Shown here piece by piece: positions 15,162 through 22,050 of a stretch of 51,846 nucleotides of DNA. Position numbers and translations under genes: made by a program. Source of the DNA: Oscillospiraceae bacterium (GTDB lineage: Bacteria; Bacillota; Clostridia; Oscillospirales; Oscillospiraceae); assembly GCA_902761635.1 (NCBI GenBank), contig CACWLG010000016.1, forward strand, positions 1-51,846, written 5' to 3'. The first letter of the stretch is position 1. Each line of letters begins with the position of its first letter. The notes beneath the pieces are model-generated. The model did no database searches. It saw nothing but the letters and a program-made list of their open reading frames with translations, and had not been told where the DNA came from.

Positions 15162-15653
15162 TACCTCGATGAAATAGGGGCAGATGTCCTCATAATGCCC
15201 GTCCTTGCTGCGAAAGCCGCCAGGGATGGTGCCGAGCTGCGTAAAGCCCAGCTTCTCATAGAGCCTGCGGGCGCGCGTGTTCGTGGCGACCACGGCGTTG
15301 AACTGCAGGACGCGATAGCCGAAGGCGGGCGCGGCGGCGATACAGTCGCGCACCAGTTTCTCCCCGATGTGCAGGCCCCGGCTCTGAGACGAGACGGCAT
15401 AGCTTGCGTTGCAGATGTGGCCGCAGCGGCCCACGTTGTTGGGGTGCAGGATGTAGAGGCCGAGGATTGCCCCGTCGCCGACGCGTTCGGCCACGGCGCT
15501 GCGGCTCTGGGCGGCGAAGAAGGCGCGGGCCTCCTCCAGGCTCAGGCAGTCCTCCTGGGGAAAGGCAAGGCCCTCCTCCACCACCTCGTTCCAGATCGCC
15601 TTCATGGCGGGGAGGTCCTCCTCCCGGTAAGCTCTGACTATGATATCGTCCAT
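15159..15653 (-). CDS. GNAT family N-acetyltransferase
   Basis: 164 residues. The GNAT core is clear: the N-terminal 'IIVRAYREEDLPAMKAIWNEV', motif A with acetyl-CoA binding around 'ICNASYAVSSQSRGLHIGEKLV' (about 84-105; the Q/R-x-x-G-x-G/A loop reads SRGLHIG), and motif B 'NTRARRLYEKLGFTQLGTIPGGFR' (about 129-152). The substrate is unknown; relatives acetylate small amines or amino-acid-like toxins. The start at 15653 is set by AAAAGGAGACAGCG. It is the second gene after the metallophosphoesterase (28 nt apart), probably one operon. Its stop codon borders repeat array B. Confidence 0.85.
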   Translation of the reverse strand: MDDIIVRAYREEDLPAMKAIWNEVVEEGLAFPQEDCLSLEEARAFFAAQSRSAVAERVGDGAILGLYILHPNNVGRCGHICNASYAVSSQSRGLHIGEKLVRDCIAAAPAFGYRVLQFNAVVATNTRARRLYEKLGFTQLGTIPGGFRSKDGHYEDICPYFIEV

Positions 15654-15681
15654 CGCTGTCTCCTTTTCGTGTCTTGCTGGT

Positions 15682-16926
15682 TTATTGCGCTGCGCTGTCC
15701 CAGGCCCGGAAGTCGCGCCCGAAGTCTGCGCGGGCGTAGTCGAGGTAGGGGGTGTAGAGTGTGGGGAAGCGGGCGAAGAGCGTGTATATTTCGCCCTCGG
15801 GGTCGAGCGCGGCCGCATGGCGCAGATCGCCGGAAAAATAGGCGCGGTTGAGTTCGACAAGGTACTGCGTCATGCGCTCGGTCTCCGTGTCCGTATAACC
15901 GAGCAGGCTCAGCATTTCCGATGTGCTGCGGCGGTTTCGCGCGTCGAAGTATTCCCGGGCATAGCGGGGAAAGTCCAGAAGCGCCTCCTCCGTTCTCCCC
16001 TCGCGCGCGGCCCGGGCGGAGACGTCCGTCTCCCGCGTCTCATAACGGAGCCCGTCTCCCGTGAGCGTCAGTACGCCGTACTGACAGGGGGAGACGGAGA
16101 GCGCCCCCGTGGCGATCTCGGTGAGGCCCTGCTCCGTCCGCCAGTGCTGACAGTGCAGGTGCCCGCTCAGGAACAGGCGCACGCCGTACTGCTGCAAAAG
16201 CGCCGCGAGTTTCTCCGCGCCCCGGATCACGTATGAGGCGGTGAACACCGTCTGCCGGAAAAGGTTCTGGTGCCCGGCGGCAAGGACGCGCATCCCCTCC
16301 GCCTGCGCCTTGCGGAACTCCTGCTCCACCCACCGGAGGGTCTTCTCCGACACCCCGCAGGGGTCGTGGACGGTGTTGAAGTCGAGCATCAAAAGCCGGG
16401 TCTTGTCGTCGAGCTGTGCCGTGTAGCTCAGGGAATCGCCGTCGAGCGCCAGCGCCTCGTCAAAGCCGAAGTCGGCATAGATACGCCGGAAATCCTCCGC
16501 CGTCGCCGAGGGGACAAGGCTGTACCCGTCCCCGGAAAAGGCTGCCGCGCCGGGGTTATCAAGATCGTGGTTGCCGGGCAGCACATAGACCGGCACGCCC
16601 TCCCCCTCCAGTGCGCGGAGCTTTTCGGCAAGGGCTGTGTGACTCAGCAGCGCGCCGTTGAAGGTGAGATCGCCGGTCAGGATCAGGGCCTCCGGCTGCT
16701 GCTCCCGCACCTCGTCAAGGAAGGCGTCGGTCAGCTCTTCGATATAACGCATCAGCTTACCGTCCCCCTCCTCCGTGAGGGCGGTGAAAAACGGCCCGTG
16801 ATCGGTGAGGGCCGGGGCAAGATAGTGCAGATCCGTCGCGCAGATGAGCCGCCGTTCCCTCTCCGCGGGCGCAAAACCGGCGAGCAGGACAGCCATCAGC
16901 GCGAGCAGCAGCGCGCTTTTTTTCAT
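15682..16926 (-). CDS. Secreted calcineurin-like metallophosphoesterase
   Basis: 414 residues. Residues 1-21 are a signal peptide (KKSALLLALMAVLLAGFAPA). The di-metal phosphoesterase motifs follow: 'ATDLHYL' (D-x-H, about 30-36), 'LILTGDLTFNG' (GD, about 81-91), 'LPGNHDLDNPG' (GNHD, about 115-125), 'AAGHQNLF' and 'FLSGHLHCQHW' (GHxH). It should hydrolyse a phosphate ester, nucleotide or lipid outside the membrane; the substrate is not readable. A good minus-strand promoter (16953-16981) precedes it. Probably co-transcribed with the GNAT gene. Confidence 0.87.
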   Translation of the reverse strand: MKKSALLLALMAVLLAGFAPAERERRLICATDLHYLAPALTDHGPFFTALTEEGDGKLMRYIEELTDAFLDEVREQQPEALILTGDLTFNGALLSHTALAEKLRALEGEGVPVYVLPGNHDLDNPGAAAFSGDGYSLVPSATAEDFRRIYADFGFDEALALDGDSLSYTAQLDDKTRLLMLDFNTVHDPCGVSEKTLRWVEQEFRKAQAEGMRVLAAGHQNLFRQTVFTASYVIRGAEKLAALLQQYGVRLFLSGHLHCQHWRTEQGLTEIATGALSVSPCQYGVLTLTGDGLRYETRETDVSARAAREGRTEEALLDFPRYAREYFDARNRRSTSEMLSLLGYTDTETERMTQYLVELNRAYFSGDLRHAAALDPEGEIYTLFARFPTLYTPYLDYARADFGRDFRAWDSAAQ

Positions 16927-16952
16927 GCTCCTCCCCCCTTTTATCCGCTTCT

Positions 16953-16981
16953 ATTGTAAACGATTTCCCCCTGTTTTGCAA
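16953..16981 (-). promoter_or_regulatory. Promoter of the metallophosphoesterase gene
   Basis: Minus-strand TTGCAA (16981-16976), 17 bp, TACAAT (16958-16953), 27 bp before the start codon. Confidence 0.7.
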
Positions 16982-16991
16982 TCGTCAGGGC

Positions 16992-17020
16992 TTGCGCGCG
17001 CTCCCTTCTTCTGCTACAAT
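16992..17020 (+). promoter_or_regulatory. Promoter of the DUF5662 gene
   Basis: TTGCGC (16992-16997), 17 bp, TACAAT (17015-17020); divergent to the promoter at 16953-16981, only 10 bp apart. Confidence 0.65.
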
Positions 17021-17043
17021 ACAACGAAAAAAGGAGGTGCGGC

Positions 17044-17604
17044 ATGCATCCCATCGCCCATTTCAAGACCATCACGCGGCACCGCCATCTCGTGTGCCGG
17101 TACTGCTTCCGCCTGGGGCTCGTGCGCCAGGGCCTGTGCCACGATCTGAGCAAGTACTCCCCCGCCGAGTTTCTTGTGGGGGCCAAATACTACCAGGGCA
17201 ACCGCAGCCCGAACGACGCCGAGCGCAAGGCCACCGGCGTCTCGCTTGCCTGGCTGCATCACAAGGGCCGCAACCGCCACCACCTGGAATACTGGGTGGA
17301 CTACGTCATCCGGCCCGACGGCAGCGTGGGCTACGGCGGGAACAAAATGCCGCTGCGCTATGTGGCCGAGATGTTCTGTGACCGCATCGCGGCCAGCCGC
17401 ATCTACCTCGGCGAGAAGTACACGGACGCAAGCCCGTATGAATATTATGTAAACTCAAAAGGCGTCATCATGATTCACCCGGAGACCGGCGCGGAGCTGG
17501 AGAAGATGCTTCTGATCCTCAAGGACGAGGGCGAAGACGCGGCCTTCGCCCATGTCCGCCGCCGCCTGCGGGAGGAGAAGGAAAGAAAAGACCGCAGGGC
17601 TTGA
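17044..17604 (+). CDS. DUF5662 family protein
   Basis: 186 residues, soluble. The N-terminus 'HFKTITRHRHLVCRYCFRLGL' and 'LCHDLSKYSPAEF' (HDLSKY, about 33-44) together with 'WLHHKGRNRHHLEYW' (about 76-90) give a His/Asp constellation typical of DUF5662; it suggests a metal-binding, HD-like helical protein, but no reaction is known. The ATG follows AAAAGGAGGTGCGGC. Codons at 17445-17454 form the TTATGTAAAC motif of the 14-bp repeats (Tyr-Val-Asn). The terminator hairpin overlaps its stop codon. Confidence 0.8.
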   Translation: MHPIAHFKTITRHRHLVCRYCFRLGLVRQGLCHDLSKYSPAEFLVGAKYYQGNRSPNDAERKATGVSLAWLHHKGRNRHHLEYWVDYVIRPDGSVGYGGNKMPLRYVAEMFCDRIAASRIYLGEKYTDASPYEYYVNSKGVIMIHPETGAELEKMLLILKDEGEDAAFAHVRRRLREEKERKDRRA

Positions 17605-17619
17605 ACCCTGCGGCTTTTT
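17592..17619 (+). terminator. Terminator of the DUF5662 gene
   Basis: CCGCAGGG (17592-17599), 6-nt loop that includes the TGA stop, CCCTGCGG (17606-17613), then CTTTTT. Confidence 0.85.
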
Positions 17620-17625
17620 GTTCTC

Positions 17626-19140
17626 TTATTCCTCGGCCTCTTTCAGGCGGGAGGCAAAGCTGCTCTCGAGGGAGCTGTGCTTCTCCGCGGCGGCCTTGTA
17701 CTTTTCGATGTTCCTCGTGGACTGGGGCACCGGGGTGATGGTGCCGGCGCCTGCCACACAGCCGCCGGGACAGGCCATGCCCTCCAGGAGGTAGCCGTTC
17801 TTGAGTCCCTTGCGGGCCATCATCAGCATCTTGCGGCACTCGCGCAGGCCGTCGGCAAACTCCATGGGCACTTCCCTGTCGGGGGCGACATGGGCGATAT
17901 GGTCCTTCACCGCGGCGGCGACCCCGCCCATGACCGCGAAGCCGCGCCCGGCGGCGCTGCCCTCCTGGAAATCCTCGTCGCAGGCGTCTGGCTCGATGTA
18001 GTCAAAGTCGATGTCCTTGGCGGTGAACATGCCGTTGAGCTCTTCAAAGGTCAGCACAAAGTCCACGTCCGAGCGGACGGAGCGGCGGCTCGCCTCCAGC
18101 TTCTTGGCGGCGCAGGGGCCGACAAAGACGATCTTCGCGTCCGGGAAGTCCTTCTTCACGAGGCGCGCCGTGAGCACCATGGGCGTGAGCGCCATGGAGA
18201 TATAGGGCGCGAGATCCGGGAAGGTCTTCTTGGCCATAACGCTCCAGGCCGGGCAGCAGGAGGTGCCCATGAAGGGCTGCTTTGCCGGGACCTCCTTCAG
18301 GAAATCCTCGGCCTCCTCGATGGTGCAGAGGTCCGCGCCCACCGCAACCTCAAAGGTATTTTCAAAGCCGAGGATGCGCATGGCCTTGCGCAGCTTCGGC
18401 ACGGTCGCGCCCTTGAACTGACCGACAAAGGCGGGGGCCACGATGGCGATGACCTTCTCCCCGTTCTTGATGGCGCGGATGATCTGGAAGATCTGGCTCT
18501 TGTCCGCAATGGCGCCGAAGGGGCAGTTGACGAGGCACATGCCGCAGGAGACGCACTTGTCATAGTCGATCTTCGCGCGGCCCATCTCGTCGGAGTGGAT
18601 GGCGTCCATGCCGCAGGCCTTGGCGCAGGGGCGCTCGATCTTGCTGATGGCGTCATAGGGGCACTGATCGACGCAGCGGCCGCACTTGATGCACTTGTCG
18701 TTGTCGATCACGCTGTGGCCGTAGGCATCGGTGCTGATGGCGTTCTTGGGGCAGACCGCCTGGCAGGGGTGGCTCAGGCAGCCCTGGCAGTTGGAGCTGA
18801 CGCGCATTTCCTTCTCGGGGCAGGCGTTGCAGGCGAAGGGAATGACGTTGATCAGGGGCGGCTCATAATACTTCTCGGGGATATTGGCCTCCTCGATGCC
18901 CTCGCTGGGCAGGCCGTAATCCGCCGCCGAGCGCAGCGGCAGGCCACAGGCAAGGCGCAGGCGCTCGGTCACGATGGCGCGCTCACGAAACACGCTGTCG
19001 CGGTAGCGGGCCACCTCGCCGGGGATGATCTTATAGGGCAGCTTGTCGATGCGGGCGACGTCGTCCTCATAGGCCATGCGGGCGACCTCTTCAAAGACGG
19101 ATCTTCTCAGATCGTCAACAACGCTGTGGATACCTCTCAT
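17626..19140 (-). CDS. Monomeric [FeFe] hydrogenase, group B-like
   Basis: 504 residues. Accessory [4Fe-4S] ligands: a Cys-rich region 104-130 ('CNAC', 'CQGCLSHPC'), then 'CIKCGRCVDQCP' (150-161) and 'CVSCGMCLVNCP' (196-207). The H-cluster domain carries L1 'TSCCPAW' (293-299), L2 'GPCAAKKLEA' (341-350) and L3 'EGMACPGGCVAGAG' (453-466). The TSCCP form of L1 is typical of group B-type enzymes rather than the TSCSP form of classic HydA1. The group interconverts 2H+ and H2, with physiological role less clear. Start at 19140 after AAGGAGGAGCT. HydEFG maturases are not in this window. Single gene with its own promoter. Confidence 0.9.
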   Translation of the reverse strand: MRGIHSVVDDLRRSVFEEVARMAYEDDVARIDKLPYKIIPGEVARYRDSVFRERAIVTERLRLACGLPLRSAADYGLPSEGIEEANIPEKYYEPPLINVIPFACNACPEKEMRVSSNCQGCLSHPCQAVCPKNAISTDAYGHSVIDNDKCIKCGRCVDQCPYDAISKIERPCAKACGMDAIHSDEMGRAKIDYDKCVSCGMCLVNCPFGAIADKSQIFQIIRAIKNGEKVIAIVAPAFVGQFKGATVPKLRKAMRILGFENTFEVAVGADLCTIEEAEDFLKEVPAKQPFMGTSCCPAWSVMAKKTFPDLAPYISMALTPMVLTARLVKKDFPDAKIVFVGPCAAKKLEASRRSVRSDVDFVLTFEELNGMFTAKDIDFDYIEPDACDEDFQEGSAAGRGFAVMGGVAAAVKDHIAHVAPDREVPMEFADGLRECRKMLMMARKGLKNGYLLEGMACPGGCVAGAGTITPVPQSTRNIEKYKAAAEKHSSLESSFASRLKEAEE

Positions 19141-19204
19141 AGCTCCTCCTTCAAATTCCATTGCAAAAAAGTATTTTATAATCCGTTCATGCTTTGCTGA
19201 GAAC

Positions 19205-19233
19205 AGAATACCATACCCGCCGCGGATTGACAA
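19205..19233 (-). promoter_or_regulatory. Promoter of the hydrogenase gene
   Basis: Minus-strand TTGTCA (19233-19228), 17 bp, TATTCT (19210-19205), about 65 bp before the start. Confidence 0.65.
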
Positions 19234-19256
19234 GAAGCTGTTTTGCCCGCGGGTAT

Positions 19257-19283
19257 AAAAAAACGGGCGCCGGGTCGGCGTCC
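19257..19283 (-). terminator. Terminator of the CW_7 protein gene
   Basis: Minus-strand stem GGACGCCG/CGGCGCCC with one mismatch, followed by seven T (19263-19257). Confidence 0.7.
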
Positions 19284-19329
19284 GCTGCAGCTTGTCAAAG
19301 GAGTCCTTTGCAGACTTTTTGGATTGTAC

Positions 19330-19656
19330 TTATCGCCAGATCAGGTTGTTGACCAGATCCTGGACCATGTCGGGGTCGTAGCCGGCGCGGATAAGGTTGT
19401 CGCGGCGGACCTCGCTGCCGCCGTACCTGCCGTTGATGACGTCGCTTGCCACGGGGCCGTAGCCCTCGAACAGGGCGTTGACCAGCTTCTGCACCTCGGT
19501 GTAATCATAGCCCGCGGCGGTGAGCTTTTTCCGCCGCGCCTCGCCCTCACCGTACTTGCCGGCCAGCACGTCATACGCTGCGGAGAGATTCGCGGTCACG
19601 CCGCCGGAAACGGCGTCAAGCTTCTGCTCGTCCAGTCTCTTCCTTTTCTCGCTCAT
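19330..19656 (-). CDS. CW_7 (Cpl-7) repeat protein with a double-glycine-like leader
   Basis: 108 residues. Residues 1-19 end in 'EQKLDAVSGG', which resembles the GG leader of peptides exported and cut by C39 peptidase ABC transporters. Two repeats follow at about 28-62 ('AYDVLAGKYGEGEARRKKL' then 'AAGYDYTEVQKLVNAL') and 69-106 ('ASDVINGRYGGSEVRRDNL' then 'AGYDPDMVQDLVNNLI'). They match the Cpl-7/CW_7 cell-wall-binding motif of phage lysozymes and hydrolases. No catalytic domain is present. Start at 19656: AAGGAGG lies 9 nt upstream, while the ATG at 19665 abuts the SD. I infer a small exported wall-binding protein; no exporter is adjacent. Confidence 0.75.
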   Translation of the reverse strand: MSEKRKRLDEQKLDAVSGGVTANLSAAYDVLAGKYGEGEARRKKLTAAGYDYTEVQKLVNALFEGYGPVASDVINGRYGGSEVRRDNLIRAGYDPDMVQDLVNNLIWR

Positions 19657-19758
19657 CTGTGCCATCCTCCTTGTCTCTGCGTTCAGCTCAGCCCCCATTA
19701 TACCCGGAAGCGCCGGGGTTGTCCATACGCGCATCGCTTAAGAATTGTGAAATATTAC

Positions 19759-19811
19759 GGCAGCACCGCATGCTCCGCCGTCGGCACCTGCGGGAAAAAG
19801 CGCCCTGCGTC
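19759..19811. repeat. Diverged half copy of the MITE
   Basis: GGCAGCACCGCA (19759-19770) followed by TCCGCCGTCGGCACCT and GGGAAAAAGCGCCCTG aligns with the inward-reading terminal region of the 159-bp element (GGCAACACCGCACAATCCGCC...). Only one end is recognisable; it stops at the spoVAE stop codon (19812). Confidence 0.5.
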
Positions 19812-20183
19812 CTATTCTCCCTTGTCCTTTGGTCTACATAACAGCGATATGACCAGACCCGCGACGACGGCGGCGCCGAGGCCCGCGGAGGCGGCGGTGA
19901 AGCCCCCGGAGAAGACGCCGAGCAGGCCCTTCTCCCCCACGGCCTCGCGCACGCCCCGGGCGATAGCGCTGCCGAAGCCGGTGAGCGGCACCGTCGCCCC
20001 GGCTCCGGCCCAGTCGGCAAAGGGGCCGTAGAGCCCCAGCGCGCCGAGGACGACCCCTGCCACCACATAGCTTGTGAGGATGCGCGCGGGGGTAAGCTTT
20101 GTATAGTCGATGAGAAGCTGGCCCGCGACGCACAGAAGTCCCCCGGCGAGAAAGGCCCTGGCATAGGGCATCAGTGCGCTCAT
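19812..20183 (-). CDS. spoVAE: Stage V sporulation protein AE
   Basis: 123 residues with about four membrane helices and the SpoVAC/AE-family signature 'AFLAGGLLCVAGQLLIDYTKLTPARILTSYVVAGVVLG' split over TM1-TM2 (residues 10-47), and 'GATVPLTGFGSAIARGV' (about 62-78) in the middle. SpoVA proteins form the inner-membrane channel for Ca-dipicolinate uptake during sporulation and release at germination. The start overlaps the spoVAD stop by 4 nt. No spoVAC is found upstream in this window. Confidence 0.9.
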   Translation of the reverse strand: MSALMPYARAFLAGGLLCVAGQLLIDYTKLTPARILTSYVVAGVVLGALGLYGPFADWAGAGATVPLTGFGSAIARGVREAVGEKGLLGVFSGGFTAASAGLGAAVVAGLVISLLCRPKDKGE

Positions 20184-21193
20184 GCCCGCTCCCTCCTCTC
20201 GATGCTCACGGCGTGGCAGACGGCGGGGATGCTGCAGCCCTGCTGGCAGGTCAGCGGGGACATGAGGGCCCCGGTCCCGGCGAAGAGCACCCGCCGCCAG
20301 ACACCCCGCTCCATGGCGGGGAGGATGTGGCCCGCGAGCACCGAGGCCGAGCAGCCGCAGCCCGAGCCGCCCGCGTGTACGTCCTGGGTCAGGCGGTTAT
20401 AGATCAGCACGCCGCAGTCGAGGAGCCTGAGGCTGGGGTCCAGGCCCTCCCGCCGCAGGAGATCCTCGAGGATGTCGTGCCCGATGGCGCCGAGATCCCC
20501 GGTGAACACCGCGTCATAGTCCGCAAAATCCAGACCCGTATCGTCAAAGTGGGCAAGGATGGTGTCGAGGGCCGCAGGAGCCATGGCAGCGCCCATGTTG
20601 TTTGCGTCGGGGACGCCCGCGTCCACCACGCGCCCCGGCGTCACATGGGTGATCTCCAGGCTCTCCGCCTCCCCGGCGAGCAGGACGGCCCCAGCCCCCG
20701 TCACCGTCCACTGGGAGCTGGGGGTGCGCTGGCCGCCGTATTCCAGCGGGAAGCGGTACTGCCGCTCCGCCGCGCAGAAGTGGGAGCCGGTGAAGGCCAT
20801 GGCGCGGTTCAGCCCGCCGCCGTCGAGCAGCAGGGCCGCAAGCCCCAGCCCCTCCGCCATGGTGGAGCAGGCGCCGTAGAGGCCGAGATACGGGGCGCTG
20901 CGGTCCCTGACGGCGAAGGCGGAGCTCACGCACTGGTTTAAAAGATCGCCGCCGAGGATCAGTTCCGGCCTTGCCCCGCCCGCTTTTTGCAGGCAGCGGT
21001 CGATGCAGCGGGAGAGCATCGCCGTCTCCGCCTTCTCCCAGCTTTCCTGCCCGAAGAAGGAGTCTGTCGAGACCTCGTCAAAGCCCTTTTTCAGGGGACC
21101 AGCCCCCTCCTTGCCGCCGACCACCGCCGCATACGAGACGACGCCGGGCCGCCTCTCGAGGCGGAGCGTCCTCTTTCCGATCCGTTTTGCCAC
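20180..21193 (-). CDS. spoVAD: Stage V sporulation protein AD
   Basis: 337 residues, the usual SpoVAD length. It has a thiolase-like fold without catalytic function: 'GACSTMAEGLGLAALLLDGG', 'TGSHFCAAERQYRFPLEYG', 'QWTVTGAGAVLLA', and the C-terminal 'AGGSGCGCSASVLAGHILP'. SpoVAD binds dipicolinic acid on the outer face of the spore inner membrane. I chose the GTG at 21193 (SD AAAGGTG, and the resulting length fits the family); the longer frame to 21310 would run back through a terminator. Coupled to spoVAE by a 4-nt overlap. Confidence 0.9.
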   Translation of the reverse strand: MAKRIGKRTLRLERRPGVVSYAAVVGGKEGAGPLKKGFDEVSTDSFFGQESWEKAETAMLSRCIDRCLQKAGGARPELILGGDLLNQCVSSAFAVRDRSAPYLGLYGACSTMAEGLGLAALLLDGGGLNRAMAFTGSHFCAAERQYRFPLEYGGQRTPSSQWTVTGAGAVLLAGEAESLEITHVTPGRVVDAGVPDANNMGAAMAPAALDTILAHFDDTGLDFADYDAVFTGDLGAIGHDILEDLLRREGLDPSLRLLDCGVLIYNRLTQDVHAGGSGCGCSASVLAGHILPAMERGVWRRVLFAGTGALMSPLTCQQGCSIPAVCHAVSIERRERA

Positions 21194-21254
21194 AGAACCA
21201 CACCTTTCTGTTTTGGTCTTAGTGTGTCCTGAATTGGATTGATTCATGCAAAGC

Positions 21255-21288
21255 GCCCCGGCAAAACGCATTGGCGTTTCACCGGGGC
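21255..21288 (-). terminator. Hairpin after the cytidylate-kinase-like gene
   Basis: GCCCCGG (21255-21261) ... CCGGGGC (21282-21288) enclosing AAACGC/GCGTTT. On the minus strand it is followed only by GCTTTGC, so it is a hairpin with a weak T run. Confidence 0.55.
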
Positions 21289-21310
21289 AGGCCGACAAAC
21301 GATCGCTCAA

Positions 21311-21901
21311 TTATTCTTTCATGGCCTTCACATACGCGGTGATGGCCTGGACCGCGCCCTCGACACCCACCTTGGCCACGTTGATGCAGAGGTCATAGCA
21401 GTTGACATCGCCCCAGCTCTGGTCGGTGTAGTAGCGGTAATAGCTGCCGCGGTCCTTGTCCACGGTCTTGACCAGCTTTTTGGCCTGATCCTCACGGAGG
21501 TTCTTGCGCTCCATCATGCTCCTGACGCGGTAATCGTAATCCGCCGTGATGAAAACGCGCACGAGGTCGCTGCGGTTTCTGAGCACATAGTCGGCGCAGC
21601 GGCCGACAAACACCGCGTCCCCCTCGGAGGCGAGGCGGCGGATCGTGTCGAACTGGGCGGAGGCGATCTGCATGTTCAGGCGGAAGCCCTCATCCATCCC
21701 GAGAAACTGCATGCCCGGCGACACGAAGGGCGACACGCGCTTTTCATCGTAGGAGCGCACGACCTCGGGGCTGAGGTTGGAGTCGCGCGCGGTGTGGTCC
21801 ACGATCGCCTTGCTGTAGCAGGGGATCGAGAACTGATCGGCCAGCGCCTGGGCCACCGCGTGGCCGTTGCTGCCGTGCTGTCTGCCGATGGTGATGATCA
21901 T
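21311..21901 (-). CDS. Cytidylate kinase-like family protein
   Basis: 196 residues. The start 'MIITIGRQHGSNGHAVAQALAD' resembles the variant P-loop of the cytidylate_kin2 family (GR-x-x-GS-G-H in place of GxxxxGKS). It continues with 'YSKAIVDHTARDSNLS', 'FVGRCADYVL' and an Arg-rich lid 'YDYRVRSMMERKNLREDQAKKLVKTVDKDR' (about 121-150). It is predicted to bind a nucleotide; the actual phosphoryl acceptor for this clade is not established. It is not the housekeeping Cmk. SD CGGGAGG precedes the ATG; promoter at 21951-21979. Confidence 0.85.
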   Translation of the reverse strand: MIITIGRQHGSNGHAVAQALADQFSIPCYSKAIVDHTARDSNLSPEVVRSYDEKRVSPFVSPGMQFLGMDEGFRLNMQIASAQFDTIRRLASEGDAVFVGRCADYVLRNRSDLVRVFITADYDYRVRSMMERKNLREDQAKKLVKTVDKDRGSYYRYYTDQSWGDVNCYDLCINVAKVGVEGAVQAITAYVKAMKE

Positions 21902-21924
21902 GATGAATACCTCCCGGTTCTGTA

Positions 21925-21953
21925 TTGTCTGGCTGTTGTTTGACAGCTATAAA
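21925..21953 (+). promoter_or_regulatory. Possible promoter of the flippase gene
   Basis: TTGTCT (21925-21930), 17 bp, TATAAA (21948-21953). It overlaps the divergent promoter at 21951-21979, so only one may be used at a time. Confidence 0.35.
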
Positions 21954-21979
21954 ATATCACCCCGGCGGCAAGTTTTCAA
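21951..21979 (-). promoter_or_regulatory. Promoter of the cytidylate-kinase-like gene
   Basis: Minus-strand TTGAAA (21979-21974), 17 bp, TATTTT (21956-21951), 50 bp before the start. Confidence 0.6.
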
Positions 21980-22050
21980 GCCCCGGGACAAGTGTGGGCG
22001 GCTCCCGGCATAGACTGTACCCAGACCGGACCGGGGAGGGAGCACAGACA

